Positions 52,801 through 62,149 of a stretch of 64,000 nt of DNA are shown here, piece after piece. Below the pieces are notes generated by a model. That model worked only from the letters and a program-made list of their open reading frames with translations, had not been told where the DNA came from and did no database searches. Made by a program: the position numbers and the translations under genes. Position 1 is the stretch's first letter; every line of letters begins with the position of its first letter. This stretch comes from Ascaphus truei. Its lineage: Eukaryota > Chordata > Amphibia > Anura > Ascaphidae. The DNA lies in the NCBI GenBank assembly GCA_036426205.1, contig CM071587.1, forward strand, positions 1,536,004 to 1,600,003, in the 5' to 3' direction.

Positions 52801-54085
52801 TTACATAGTCACATAGTTACATAGTTACATAGTCACATAGTTACATAGTTACATAGTCACATAGTTACAGTTATATAGTAGATAAGGCTGAAAAAAGATG
52901 TGTCCTTCCAGTTCAACCTATGGTAAATGTAGACGACAGATACTTATCCTATATCCGTACTTACAGTATATTAGTCCAGAGGAAGCAAACACACAACCCC
53001 AGTGTCACATCATCCAATGATATCTCACAAGTGGAAATAAATTCCTTCCTGACTCCAAGAATTGGCAATCAGATTACTCCATGCATTAGCATCCTTCCCA
53101 TGTTTACTTATTTGGTATATCCCTGTTTACCTTTCCTTTCTAAAAAGAAGGCATTTCATTTAAATATACTTTGCATAATCATTTGCATATCTCCCAGGCA
53201 GGTACTCCAGGTGTGCTTCTTTTTCAGCACAGGCAAGTCTCCCTAATTTACTCAGAGGGATCTTTGAAAGGATATATATACAACTGGTGACTGTAAATAA
53301 AATTTCTCTCGTTTCCAAGCATTCCCCCCCCCCCCCCCGAGTCCAATTTGCTTTATTTTTTGCACTAACATCTTGTGTGGCACCGTATCAAAAGACTTTG
53401 CAAAATCTAAGTAGACCACATCATCTGCATTACCTTGGTCTAAATTCCTACTTACCTCCTCAAAGAAACCAACAAGGTTAGTTTGGAATGATCTAGCTTC
53501 ATAAATCCATGCTGACTATTACTAATAATTGTGTTATCCATTAGGTATTCCTGAATATTATCCGGGACTAAACCTCCAAGTAGTTTCCCCACTATTGATG
53601 TCAGGCTTACAGGTCTGTAATTCCCCGGTTGTGATCTAGCTTCCTTTATAAATATAGGCGCCACGTCTGCTTTACGCCAATCTTGTGGTAGTGAGCCTGC
53701 AGAAATGGAGTGCTTGAATATTAAATGTAACGATCTGGTTTACGGAACTCCTTAAGAACCTTTGGGTGCATGCCATCGGGGCCAGGTGCTTTATTTACTT
53801 TCATTTTATCATGCCGTCTTTGCACTTCTCCCTCCATTAACCAGTTGTTAATATTGAAGTTGTGGCTTCGTCCTGTTACAATATTTTTCCAATGTACTCC
53901 TCCTTGATAAAGACAGAGGCAAATAATTTTAGTAACTCCGCCTTTTCCGTATCTCCAATAATCTGCCTGCCCATCTCACACTGAAAGGGTCCTATATTCT
54001 CTTTTCTAATCTCTTTGCTATTAATCTACTTGACAAATTTGACTGATTGCTCGTTTGCAACTTTGGTTACATTCCTTATCATTCT
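52801..54085 (-). mobile_element. CR1-type LINE fragment, largest copy
   Basis: Minus strand: RT coding remnants from about 54080 down to 53340, 3' UTR to about 52890, then the tail of 8-bp repeats (TTACATAG/TCACATAG on plus, 52801-52870). The 3' tail of short tandem repeats without poly-A is typical of CR1. The middle of the RT found at 8570-8690 (FADD box) is missing here, so this copy is internally deleted. Confidence 0.85.
53340..53830 (-). pseudogene. CR1-type ORF2 reverse transcriptase remnant
   Basis: A 70-codon frame (53664-53452) reads NYRPVSLTSIVGKLL and later NTIISNSQHGF, the conserved RT segment with the PVSLTS and QHGF boxes. Upstream, around 53800-53750, the minus strand encodes an APGPDGMHPKVL-like segment, another conserved RT block of CR1/L2-type LINEs. 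Frame breaks and missing downstream motifs mark it as dead. Confidence 0.85.
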
Positions 54086-54887
54086 GGGGCTCAGTATATC
54101 AAGGAGTCTTACTTCTGGGTGTCCCATCTCATGTTGTTAGTAGTTGATACATGGAGCAGGAAGAGAGGAGGTACTTGCTACACAATGTCGCCTTGTATTA
54201 AGTTCTGCATTCAAAGTGCTGGAGGCCGCCACGTGGAGAATGGAGGCTTATATTGGCATGCGTAGACATAATGTGCCCATTGATGGATAGATCCCATGGA
54301 ATATGTATATCGTTATCTTTTTTGCACTATATTGTGAATCATACCACTGCAAGTAACATAGTGACTCTGTTTGTTTTTTCATCTCCTCTAAAAGGTTACT
54401 GTACAAGCGCCTTCAATTGGCAACTCTTAAAGCCTGAACTTAATGTCACACGGATTTGTTATCTGCGTTCTCTCCTCCCTGTCATTTTGTGCGTATTTTT
54501 CGGAGTGTGCGCGGCGAGGTCTCCAGCTCTTTATCTTAATGAAATGTTACCGTTTTACACATCGATAAACAGAAGGAAACGAGATGCAAGCTTGAACTTC
54601 TCTTCTGGGGATTGTTTGATGATGTGTGAAGAGCACAGTTTGCTGGCACTGAAGATGCTGAGGCTAACACAATATCCAAACAGACTGGTGCAGGAGAACT
54701 GTTTGTTCTCTCCGTGCTCACTTCTTTCCATAGAAAACCGCTGTGTGTTTTAAGCTTCCTCCGGCTTCAAACGGTTTCCCAACGACCAACCAGGACTTGT
54801 GTATCGAGCTTCAAAACGGCCCCTTTCATTGTTAATATTACACAGTGAAACAGGCTCTGTTAGAGATTTCTGGCGGCAGCACTCACT
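54086..54887. other. unassigned DNA
   Basis: A 166-codon plus-strand frame (54253-54753) has no recognised domain and no splice context. No repeat family was recognised. Confidence 0.35.
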
Positions 54888-55080
54888 AAGGCGGAGTCCC
54901 CACTGGCGCTGAGCGCGCTCATGCTTGGAGAGCGCTCCAAGCATGAGCGCCGGGTGTCCTGCTTGTACGCGCGTGTGGGGGAGGGGGGGGCATTGCGGGT
55001 AGTTGAGCGCACGGGTAAGTATGGTTTTTTTGTTTACCTAAGCGCCGATCGCGGGTGAGCGTCGTGTGAGCGGGGACTTA
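54888..55080. mobile_element. GC-rich MITE, GAGTCCCC ends
   Basis: TAAGGCGGAGTCCCCACTGG on the left and GTGTGAGCGGGGACTTA on the right are inverted. GAGCGC/GCGCTC words and an inner CATGCTTGGAGAGCGCTCCA hairpin fill the middle. The right tip is decayed. Confidence 0.55.
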
Positions 55081-55946
55081 CATATATCTATTTATTTTAT
55101 TACATTGCCGAGGTTTTCACATCAATCGCCCCTAATTAATATGCTGTGAAGCCATCTTCCCAGCGATGCAGAAGACTTCAGCTCCATTCGAATTAAAGGG
55201 GGAAACCGCACCGCCTTATATTAAATAGGGTTTATTGTCATGGGTGTTCCCTTCTTCCCTCAGCAAGTGATGTGGGGGATGGATGAAACAGAGCAGTGGG
55301 AGGAGTGATGTTACATACGGGTGCTGAGCAGGGTGGGTAAAGGGCAGCTAGTGCCCTACCCAGATGCAGGAGCTGGCCCGCACAAACCCGAACCCGTACG
55401 CAGAGAACCTTCGAAACTCACAGGAGCTGTGGGTCGGCTGGTGATGGCTGGTGTGTGAGTTGGAAGTCTTAAAATGTTGAGCCCAAGGAGTTGGAGACGT
55501 GTGTCTTCAGTGATACAGTATATCCCAGGCAGAGTTACATCGTGTCCCTTACTGTGAGCAGACAGTCTTCCAGGGACAAGCACAGAACATTCCTGTGATT
55601 GGGAATCACTGGCCCGAGTCATCTTCTCAGAATGGTGGTATATTGAAGACATCTCAGTTGTTCATAGCAGATTATTTTCCCAGTGTGTGTACGCTCAGAC
55701 TCGCATATACATCTGTAGACCTCTGGGGGACCTTCTGGCACCAAGTAAAAGAAAATAATACACAAACCAGCTCTAGGAATCAGAAGCACATTAGCGAAGT
55801 GTGTAGGTAGGACCAAGGCTGTCTGCCGTGCCACCCTCAACTAGGCCTACAGAGTCAGGGGGATCTCTCACACCATGTCCCACCCACAGTGCCATGCATT
55901 ACACTCATCTAATGACACTGACATGCAGACTTCCTGCAGTGCTATA
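55081..55946. other. unassigned DNA
   Basis: Nothing recognised. Confidence 0.4.
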
Positions 55947-56165
55947 GGGCACGGGAGGTCAACTCCAGTCCTTAAGAGCCCGGGACAGGTCAGGTTTTCA
56001 GGATATCCCTGCTTCAGCACAGGTGACTGAATCAGTGGATCCCTGTTTCAGTGCAGGTGTCTCAGTCTTCGACTGAGCCACTGATTGAGCCACCTGTGCT
56101 GAAGCAGGGATATCCTGAAAACCTGACCGGTTGGGGGATCTTAAGGGCTGGAGTTGAGAACTTCT
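55947..56165. mobile_element. hairpin hAT MITE with enlarged centre
   Basis: GGAGGTCAACTCCAGTCCTT to GGGCTGGAGTTGAGAACTTC. An extra ATCCCTGTTTCAGTGCAGGT on the left side of the centre makes it longer than standard copies. Confidence 0.75.
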
Positions 56166-56171
56166 GCCTAC

Positions 56172-56470
56172 GGCTGAGCTTATAGTCCAGGCTACATTGA
56201 CGTCGATGCGACCTGTGACGCCATCGCTGTCGCAAAAGTTGTAATTGGGTTTTTGCGATATCGCGGTCTGCAAGAGGCGGTGACGTCATGTAGAGGCTAT
56301 GCGATTGGTTTACTGCAGTCACGTGGTGCAACGTCGCGGTAAATATTAAAATCCGTTGATTTCAGTGATTTTGGTCGCGCCGTCGCACCCACTATAGGCG
56401 CACACAACGGATTATATTTACTTGTTTTGACCGGCGTGCCGTCGCGGTAGCCAGGACTATAAGAGCAGCC
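56172..56470. mobile_element. Harbinger-like MITE
   Basis: Ends GGCTGAGCTTATAGTCC and, inward, GGCTGCTCTTATAGTCC. CTA lies on both sides (with one extra C on the left). The TTATAGT...GGC.AC end pattern and GTCGC/GCGAC-rich interior link it to the MITE at 59036. Confidence 0.7.
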
Positions 56471-57039
56471 CTAGGGCCATCTCACTGCCCGGGAGGCTGG
56501 TATTAGGGGCGGCTGTAACAGAGGGGAGCTGAAGGGTCAACTTCTCTAATACCGGACCATAAATCCATAGGCAGTAACATTATTAGAAATCTGGGGGAAG
56601 AAAGGGGCGGAAATGCACTACCACCCAAAAAATAAATGAAATAATTATTCAATCCATGCCCAAATAATCGCAGGCGGTACCCCCTGGAGTATAAATCAGA
56701 ACTGATAAACACAAGAGGGACCCCCAAAACAAAGAGAACCCCAGAAACTCCCCCCAAAAAACGGGGGGGGTGCAAAAATATCAAAATGCAATTTGTTAAT
56801 ATAGACAGTGAAAAGGACAAACACAATAAAACGTTAAAATACAAAAGACGGTCACAGAGAAATATAACCCCTTGCTAATGCTGATTAAATGCTGAATAAA
56901 TTAATAAATGTAGGATCGGAAAATCACCAACAGGGAAAAATACATCATAAGGGGAATATTGGTAACAAATGATCACAAACAGGAAAGTGTTACAAAGATC
57001 TTGCACTGCTGGGGAGGTGGGCTAAAGCCTGCTGTAGAA
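56471..57039. other. unassigned DNA
   Basis: Nothing recognised. Confidence 0.4.
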
Positions 57040-57490
57040 ATCAAAGGATGCTCGGTGTATTAAAACGCATTAAAAATGGCATTCAGAGTTGAATTTTAAA
57101 ATTAAAAAATGAAGTAAGTATTATTTAATACTACAGAACTGATAAATCAGTTCTGTACTATGAGAAAATACTTGTAGCATTTAAAGAAGAAATAAATAAA
57201 TACATTTTCGACATATTTAATGTATTCTAATGTAACAAGCATTTTTCTTTCTATAGAAATTTTTTTACAAAGTCACATCCCCCTCCTCTTCTGAGACAGG
57301 CTCTGGCACACCCCTTTTGACCTCTCTCCAGCAGTGCACCAATTGCATCTAGTGACTGCCAGATCACATGATCTTCCATACAGAACTTTGCATCTTGGGT
57401 CTTCTTCTGCTGCACTGACAGTGATTTAGTGAACCCCCCAAGCCGAATCTTCACCGATCGATTACAGGAGAACTGAATGATCGGCAACTT
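57040..57490 (+). mobile_element. TTAA-type MITE relative, rearranged
   Basis: TCAGTTCTGTACTATGAGAA, ACAGGCTCTGGCACACCCCT and GATCGATTACAGGAGAACTG match 24700-25010 in the same order. The first 90 bp are an inverted partial copy of the same sequence. Ends are lost. Confidence 0.6.
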
Positions 57491-57537
57491 AGCTAATCAC
57501 TTGTCAGTGTGCAGATTGTAATGATGCGCTTATTAAA

Positions 57538-57551
57538 GGGGGGGGGGGTCA
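57538..57551. repeat. G run
   Basis: Homopolymer of about 13 G. Confidence 0.9.
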
Positions 57552-57639
57552 CGCTGCCGTCCCTTGCGGATACAGCGTTACTATTAACATGATATCAATT
57601 TAGATTAGCGTCACGTTATATATCCACTGGTGCGGATGT

Positions 57640-59035
57640 ATATATATGTAACCCTTCTATGGTACCCCACCCGACATGAGATTGGGGGGTACACTCCTTC
57701 TGGTCACTCTGAGTGGTCTGGGTGCTGTGACCTGCTGGTAAACAGGAGGGCTGAGGGCTCCGCGGTGTTGTGGGGAGAACCAGGACAGGGACAGGAGGTG
57801 GTGTGGGACAGGGTACCTTGCTCTCTCTGGGTGGTGCAGTGCCTCCAGCCAGTAGGGATCCCCTGGGGTCTCCAGAGGAGAGACCCCCACTGACACTCCA
57901 TTCTCCTCACACCAGGAACAGTGATACACACACACAGCAGCTTCTTTCTGTGGTTCTTTATTCAGAGCAGCATACACAGCATACAGCAGAACATCATAGG
58001 CCTGATCTGGCTCTCTGCATTTCTGCTCATGGCAGCTGAACTTCCCCTCCCTCCTCACCCAGGTGGGGCAGGAGGGAGAGAACTCTTCTTGGCTTGCTAT
58101 CTCTCTCAGATCTCTCTGAAGACTCCTGATCACTAACTGAATTTGGGAATATGTCTCAATTTGAATATCCTCAGGGAGTGTTTCTAGCTTTGAATCATTA
58201 CAACTCAAAGCTGGATACCGATTGGCTCACACACATCAGGGGGTGTTCCAACCCATATCCACCCTTTGGATTAACACATTCAAATGTTGCTTAGGTCTGC
58301 CCCTGAATATTGCTACATACTCAGAGCTGAAATGCAAAACAGACCAACTGGAGGAATTAACCTTTCCACTGCCTGTTCTAACAGGACTGACAGAGGAAAG
58401 GCCCAGAATTAGCTATAGCTGCCGAAGGCCAGGCTATATATATATCACCTAAAACCAATCGTGAAACCACGCGGGGAGACCCCCTGTGCGCAGTAACGTA
58501 CGCACCTCCTTATCTCAATGTTATTGGAAGTGACCGCAAAGTAACGTGCGAGAATAATTTCACCTTATTCCTTGTTCGTAACGATTCCAATACGTCAGAA
58601 GATTGTTGTCCAGCAGACAAAGTTCTGGTTTATTCTTACAGTGTTACTTACAGACGAAAGATCAATCAATGGTGATAACATGTGCAGGTGATGATAGAAC
58701 AACGATGCCCTTGTCTCTCACATGCTGCTGATGTTACCTGCAGAGAGTGGTCTTGGGAAGAGGTCTGGCAAAGAGAGGGAGTTGATCAGAGTACAACTGT
58801 ATTTATTGATCACTAACTCCCCCACCTTTCTCCTTGTGGCTTCTCCAGACAAAGGACTTCAAACCAGGATTTCAGCAATCATTGAAATCCTATACCCAAG
58901 CCAACCTCCAACCTCTGTTCTGCATTAAACCTTCACTGGAATTCATCTCTCTTGGCTTACATATCCAAACCTTAAAACATTCTCTTTCCATTGTCTTGAT
59001 ATAAGTTTAGTTTAATATAATAAATGGATTCCTAA
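57640..59035. repeat. unclassified segment, first copy of the direct duplication
   Basis: From 57755 it is repeated at 62150. A 183-codon minus-strand frame (58208-57657) has no recognised domain; its counterpart in the second copy is shifted by indels. AATAAA occurs three times on the minus strand (about 57957, 58630, 58805), which would fit an LTR-type or other retroelement, but no ends were found. Confidence 0.4.
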
Positions 59036-59332
59036 GGCCGTGTCTATAGTGCCGTCGATGGCGATGGCGACACGACGGGTGACGTCATCCGTCGCCGTCG
59101 CCACCGGCGAAAGTTATATTTCGCCGGGCGGCGGCATTGCGGGTTTCCGGCCATTTGATTGTTTCAAGGGCCGTCACGTGAGGCTACAGCCCTTGAAAAA
59201 TAAAATTTTGCCGGCTACCAGTTTTTGCGACGGTGACGTTGATTTGTCGCCGTCGCGCACACTTTATGCGACTGCGGCGGCAATGCATTTGTTTTCCGGC
59301 GACGTCGTGTCGCCGGCACTATAAGCGCAGCC
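59036..59332. mobile_element. Harbinger-like MITE, TAA duplication (copy A)
   Basis: Ends GGCCGTGTCTATAGTGCC and, inward, GGCTGCGCTTATAGTGCC. TAA at 59033-59035 and 59333-59335. Interior rich in CGTCGC/GCGACG with a CTTGAAA...CAAGGGC inverted centre. 297 bp. Confidence 0.8.
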
Positions 59333-60800
59333 TAACATAACGGGATGTGGCACAGAACGGAAAAGGGAGGGGCGGAGAATATAATGGCTTAACAACGGCT
59401 ACAGTTGATAGCAATGAATCGAGAGTGATTAAGAAACGGGGTCGGGCTGAGAATGACGGACCGGTCCTAACAGCGAATAGCAGCACTCACGAGGCTCAGC
59501 CTCCCCGAGTAAAAGAGTTTCACACCTGTAAGACCGCTCCAGGTAAACTGACGTGACCCAAGGCCTCTATCCACAGCTGCCGTACGCCTGAGAATTTAGT
59601 AAAGTAATCAGAGTGCATGCTGGTTAATTCTTCTATCAGTAAAACCCTCCATATCCTCAATGTAATCTGTTTTATAGAAGGATGATGGGGTTCCTCCCAC
59701 ACTTGCTATGTAACAGTATACATGAACTACCAGTTTATTTTCACATCTCAGCCGAGATTTTCTACTGGCTTCCATAAAAGTATATTTTAATGACTCCTAT
59801 TACCATATATCCCCCCCTCTCTCACGTACCCTTTTATGAGCTAACAAACGCATCGTTTAATCCCTGCGTTAACGCTGCCGGAGTTCTGAGGATATGCGCT
59901 GTTAGGTGGAACACCGCCCTTGCATGTCGTTAGCAACATCGTCCAGTCTAATAACGCGCAGGCTCCGTCACTGTGCGTGGAAGGTCCACGCCGCCACGTA
60001 ACAAGGCCTGAACGTAAGGAGCTGTGTGCATCTGGGCCCAGGTTCTGTTTAGCCGTCACGCAGAAAGCTGGCTGCGGAGAAGAAAGCCGCGTCTGCGGGA
60101 CAGAGGAAACGTTACCCTCCACAAAGGAACATACTGCATCGTATAATGAGGCCGAGTATATCCACACCCTTCTTCCACTCCGTTTCCTTCTCCTTAGAGG
60201 ACATTAAACTTGAAGTAACCTTTAATAAAAGGACTGTGGTCATGTTTGCCGTTTAGAAGACATGCGCCAGGGATTTAACCATTTCACCTCCAGAACGCAC
60301 TGCAGTGCTTTGTTAGGCCCTGTGGCAGCGGAAAGGGGTTATTTCCTGTGCCAGAGGGACCCACTTGGCAGCTTTAAAGTTAAACAACTTTATGGTTCAG
60401 ACAAGAGCTGATTGGGAAAGCAGCACACAAAGGGAGAGCTCATTACATAGTAATTAAAAATGATAAAGCAATTATTACTCATCCCTGCAATCTGGGTGGC
60501 TGGGTGGAATACAGCAGTACGTTTGCTTTTCGGCTCCTTTCTAGGAGATAAGCGTGATACAAGCAGCTTATAGTTCAGTACAAGGGCTGCTGTACATTTG
60601 ACAAGAACCCTCGGGACGCCGAGATGAGCGTTTCCGATTGCAGCTGCACCTCTTTCCGAGGTGCGGTGATGGAAGAGTCCTTACAGGGCCCACTCTGCAC
60701 AGCTACAGCACGAAGGTTCAACAGACGCACTCTGTGTTTAAAAGCCGCAGCACTCACTGGAAGATTGCCAGTTGGGCGGTAGGAAGAGTTGAAAAGCGTG
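59333..60800. other. unassigned; possible conserved block 60355-60505
   Basis: 59333-59618 is the end of the duplicated segment. 60355-60505 contains TAGTAATTAAAAATGATAAA and CAATTATTACTCATCC in repeat-free DNA and resembles a conserved enhancer by appearance only. Confidence 0.3.
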
Positions 60801-60806
60801 TCACAT

Positions 60807-61355
60807 GGGAGAGGTTCAGTGCCCCTAGCAGTGTACAGAGAGAGGTTCAGAGCCCCTTGCAGTGTACAGAGAGAGGTTCAGTGCCTCTAGCAGTGTACAG
60901 AGAGAGGTTCAGAGCCCCTTGAAGTGTACAGAGAGAGGTTCAGTGCCCTTTGCAGTGTACAGAGAGAGGTTCAGTGCCTCTAGCAGTGTACAGAGAGAGG
61001 TTCAGAGCCCCTTGAAGTGTACAGAGAGAGGTTCAGTGCCCTTTGCAGTGTACAGAGAGAGGTTCAGTGCCTCTAGCAGTGTACAGAGAGAGGTTCAGAG
61101 CCCCTTGAAGTGTACAGAGAGAGGTTCAGTGCCGCCTAGCAGTGTCAAGAGAGGTTCAGTGCCCCTTGCCGTGTGCAGAGAGAGGTTCAGTGCACCTAGC
61201 AGGTGTACTGACAGGTATTCAGTGCCCCTAGCAGTGTACAGAGAGAGGTTCATGTGCCCCTCAGAGTGCAGAGAGAGGTTCAGTGCCCTAGCAGTGTACA
61301 GAGAGAGGTTCAGTGCCCCTTGCAGTGTACAGAGAGAGGTTCAGTTCCCCTAGCG
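60807..61355. repeat. 31-bp minisatellite with 93-bp higher-order period
   Basis: Unit GTGTACAGAGAGAGGTTCAG plus a variable TGCCTCTAGCA part. Three unit types (CCTCTAGC, CCCCTTGA, CCCTTTGC) cycle in order three times from 60880 to 61130. 93 bp equals 31 codons, which keeps a 163-codon frame open. Later units show many 1-bp indels. Confidence 0.95.
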
Positions 61356-61478
61356 TGTACATAGAGGCCCCCTAAAGGCTTAGTTCTGTCACTTTTTTAT
61401 TCATACAAACCCAGTTTATTGCTCCTTCCATTAAACACGGTCCCAGCACTTTCTGACACCATTTCACAATCAAACTAC
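61356..61478. other. unique spacer inside the minisatellite
   Basis: About 120 bp without the repeat (CTTTTTTATTCATACAAACC...), then the repeat resumes. Confidence 0.6.
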
Positions 61479-61735
61479 TAGAGAGGTTCGTGCCCTAGCA
61501 GTGTACAGAGAGGTGTTCAGTGCACCTAGCAGTGTACAGGGAGGTTCAGTGCCCCTAGCAGTGTACAGAGAGAGGTTCAGTGCCCCTAGCAGTGTCATAG
61601 AGAGGTTCAGAGCCCCTAGCAGTGTACAGAGAGAGTTCAGTCCTAGCAGTACAGAGAGAGTTTCAGTGCCCCTAGCAGTGTACAGAAGAGGTTCAGTGCC
61701 CCTAGCAGTGTACAGAGAGGTTCAGTGCACCTATT
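61479..61735. repeat. 31-bp minisatellite, second block
   Basis: Same unit as above with irregular lengths (several units lose 1-8 bp). Confidence 0.9.
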
Positions 61736-61835
61736 TGCTTTTTGTTTTATTTCTTTTTCATCCAAAAATGACAAAGTGTCGGAATAGAATGGGAAATATA
61801 TCCGAGGCCGTTATAATGTGTGATACCCTTAGACT

Positions 61836-62120
61836 CCTGTAACCTGCCCTGATCGCTGCCCCCCTTGCTGTGGGAACCAGGGTAAGGTAGTTACAAAGTA
61901 TAATGTGTGAGCCCCTAACTCCTGTAACCTGCACTGATCGCTGCTCCCCTTGCTGTGGGAACCAGGGTAAGGTAGTTACAAAGTGTAATGTGTGAGCCCC
62001 TAACTCCTGTAACCTGCCCTGATCGCTGCCCCCCTTGCTGTGGGAACCAGGGTAAGGTAGTTACAAAGTATAATGTGTGAGCCCCTAACTCCTGTAACCT
62101 GCCCTGATCGCTGCCCCGTA
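61836..62120. repeat. 85-bp tandem repeat, about 3.3 copies
   Basis: TGATCGCTGCCCCCCTTGCT ... GTAACCTGCC at exact 85-bp spacing (61851, 61936, 62021, 62106). Very low divergence. Confidence 0.95.
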
Positions 62121-62149
62121 ACAGGACCCCCGCCGCGCCTTTGTGTTAC

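Noticed and set aside
54253..54753. 166-codon plus-strand frame with hydrophobic stretches
   Set aside because: No domain, no conserved motif, adjacent to CR1 debris; treated as chance.
57657..58208. 183-codon minus-strand open frame, partly repeated at 62000-62527
   Set aside because: No recognised domain or start context; repetition comes from the segment duplication, and the second copy is frame-shifted.
60862..61353. 163-codon open frame with a repetitive peptide
   Set aside because: It is produced by the 31/93-bp minisatellite; every unit gives the same peptide and indels break it later.
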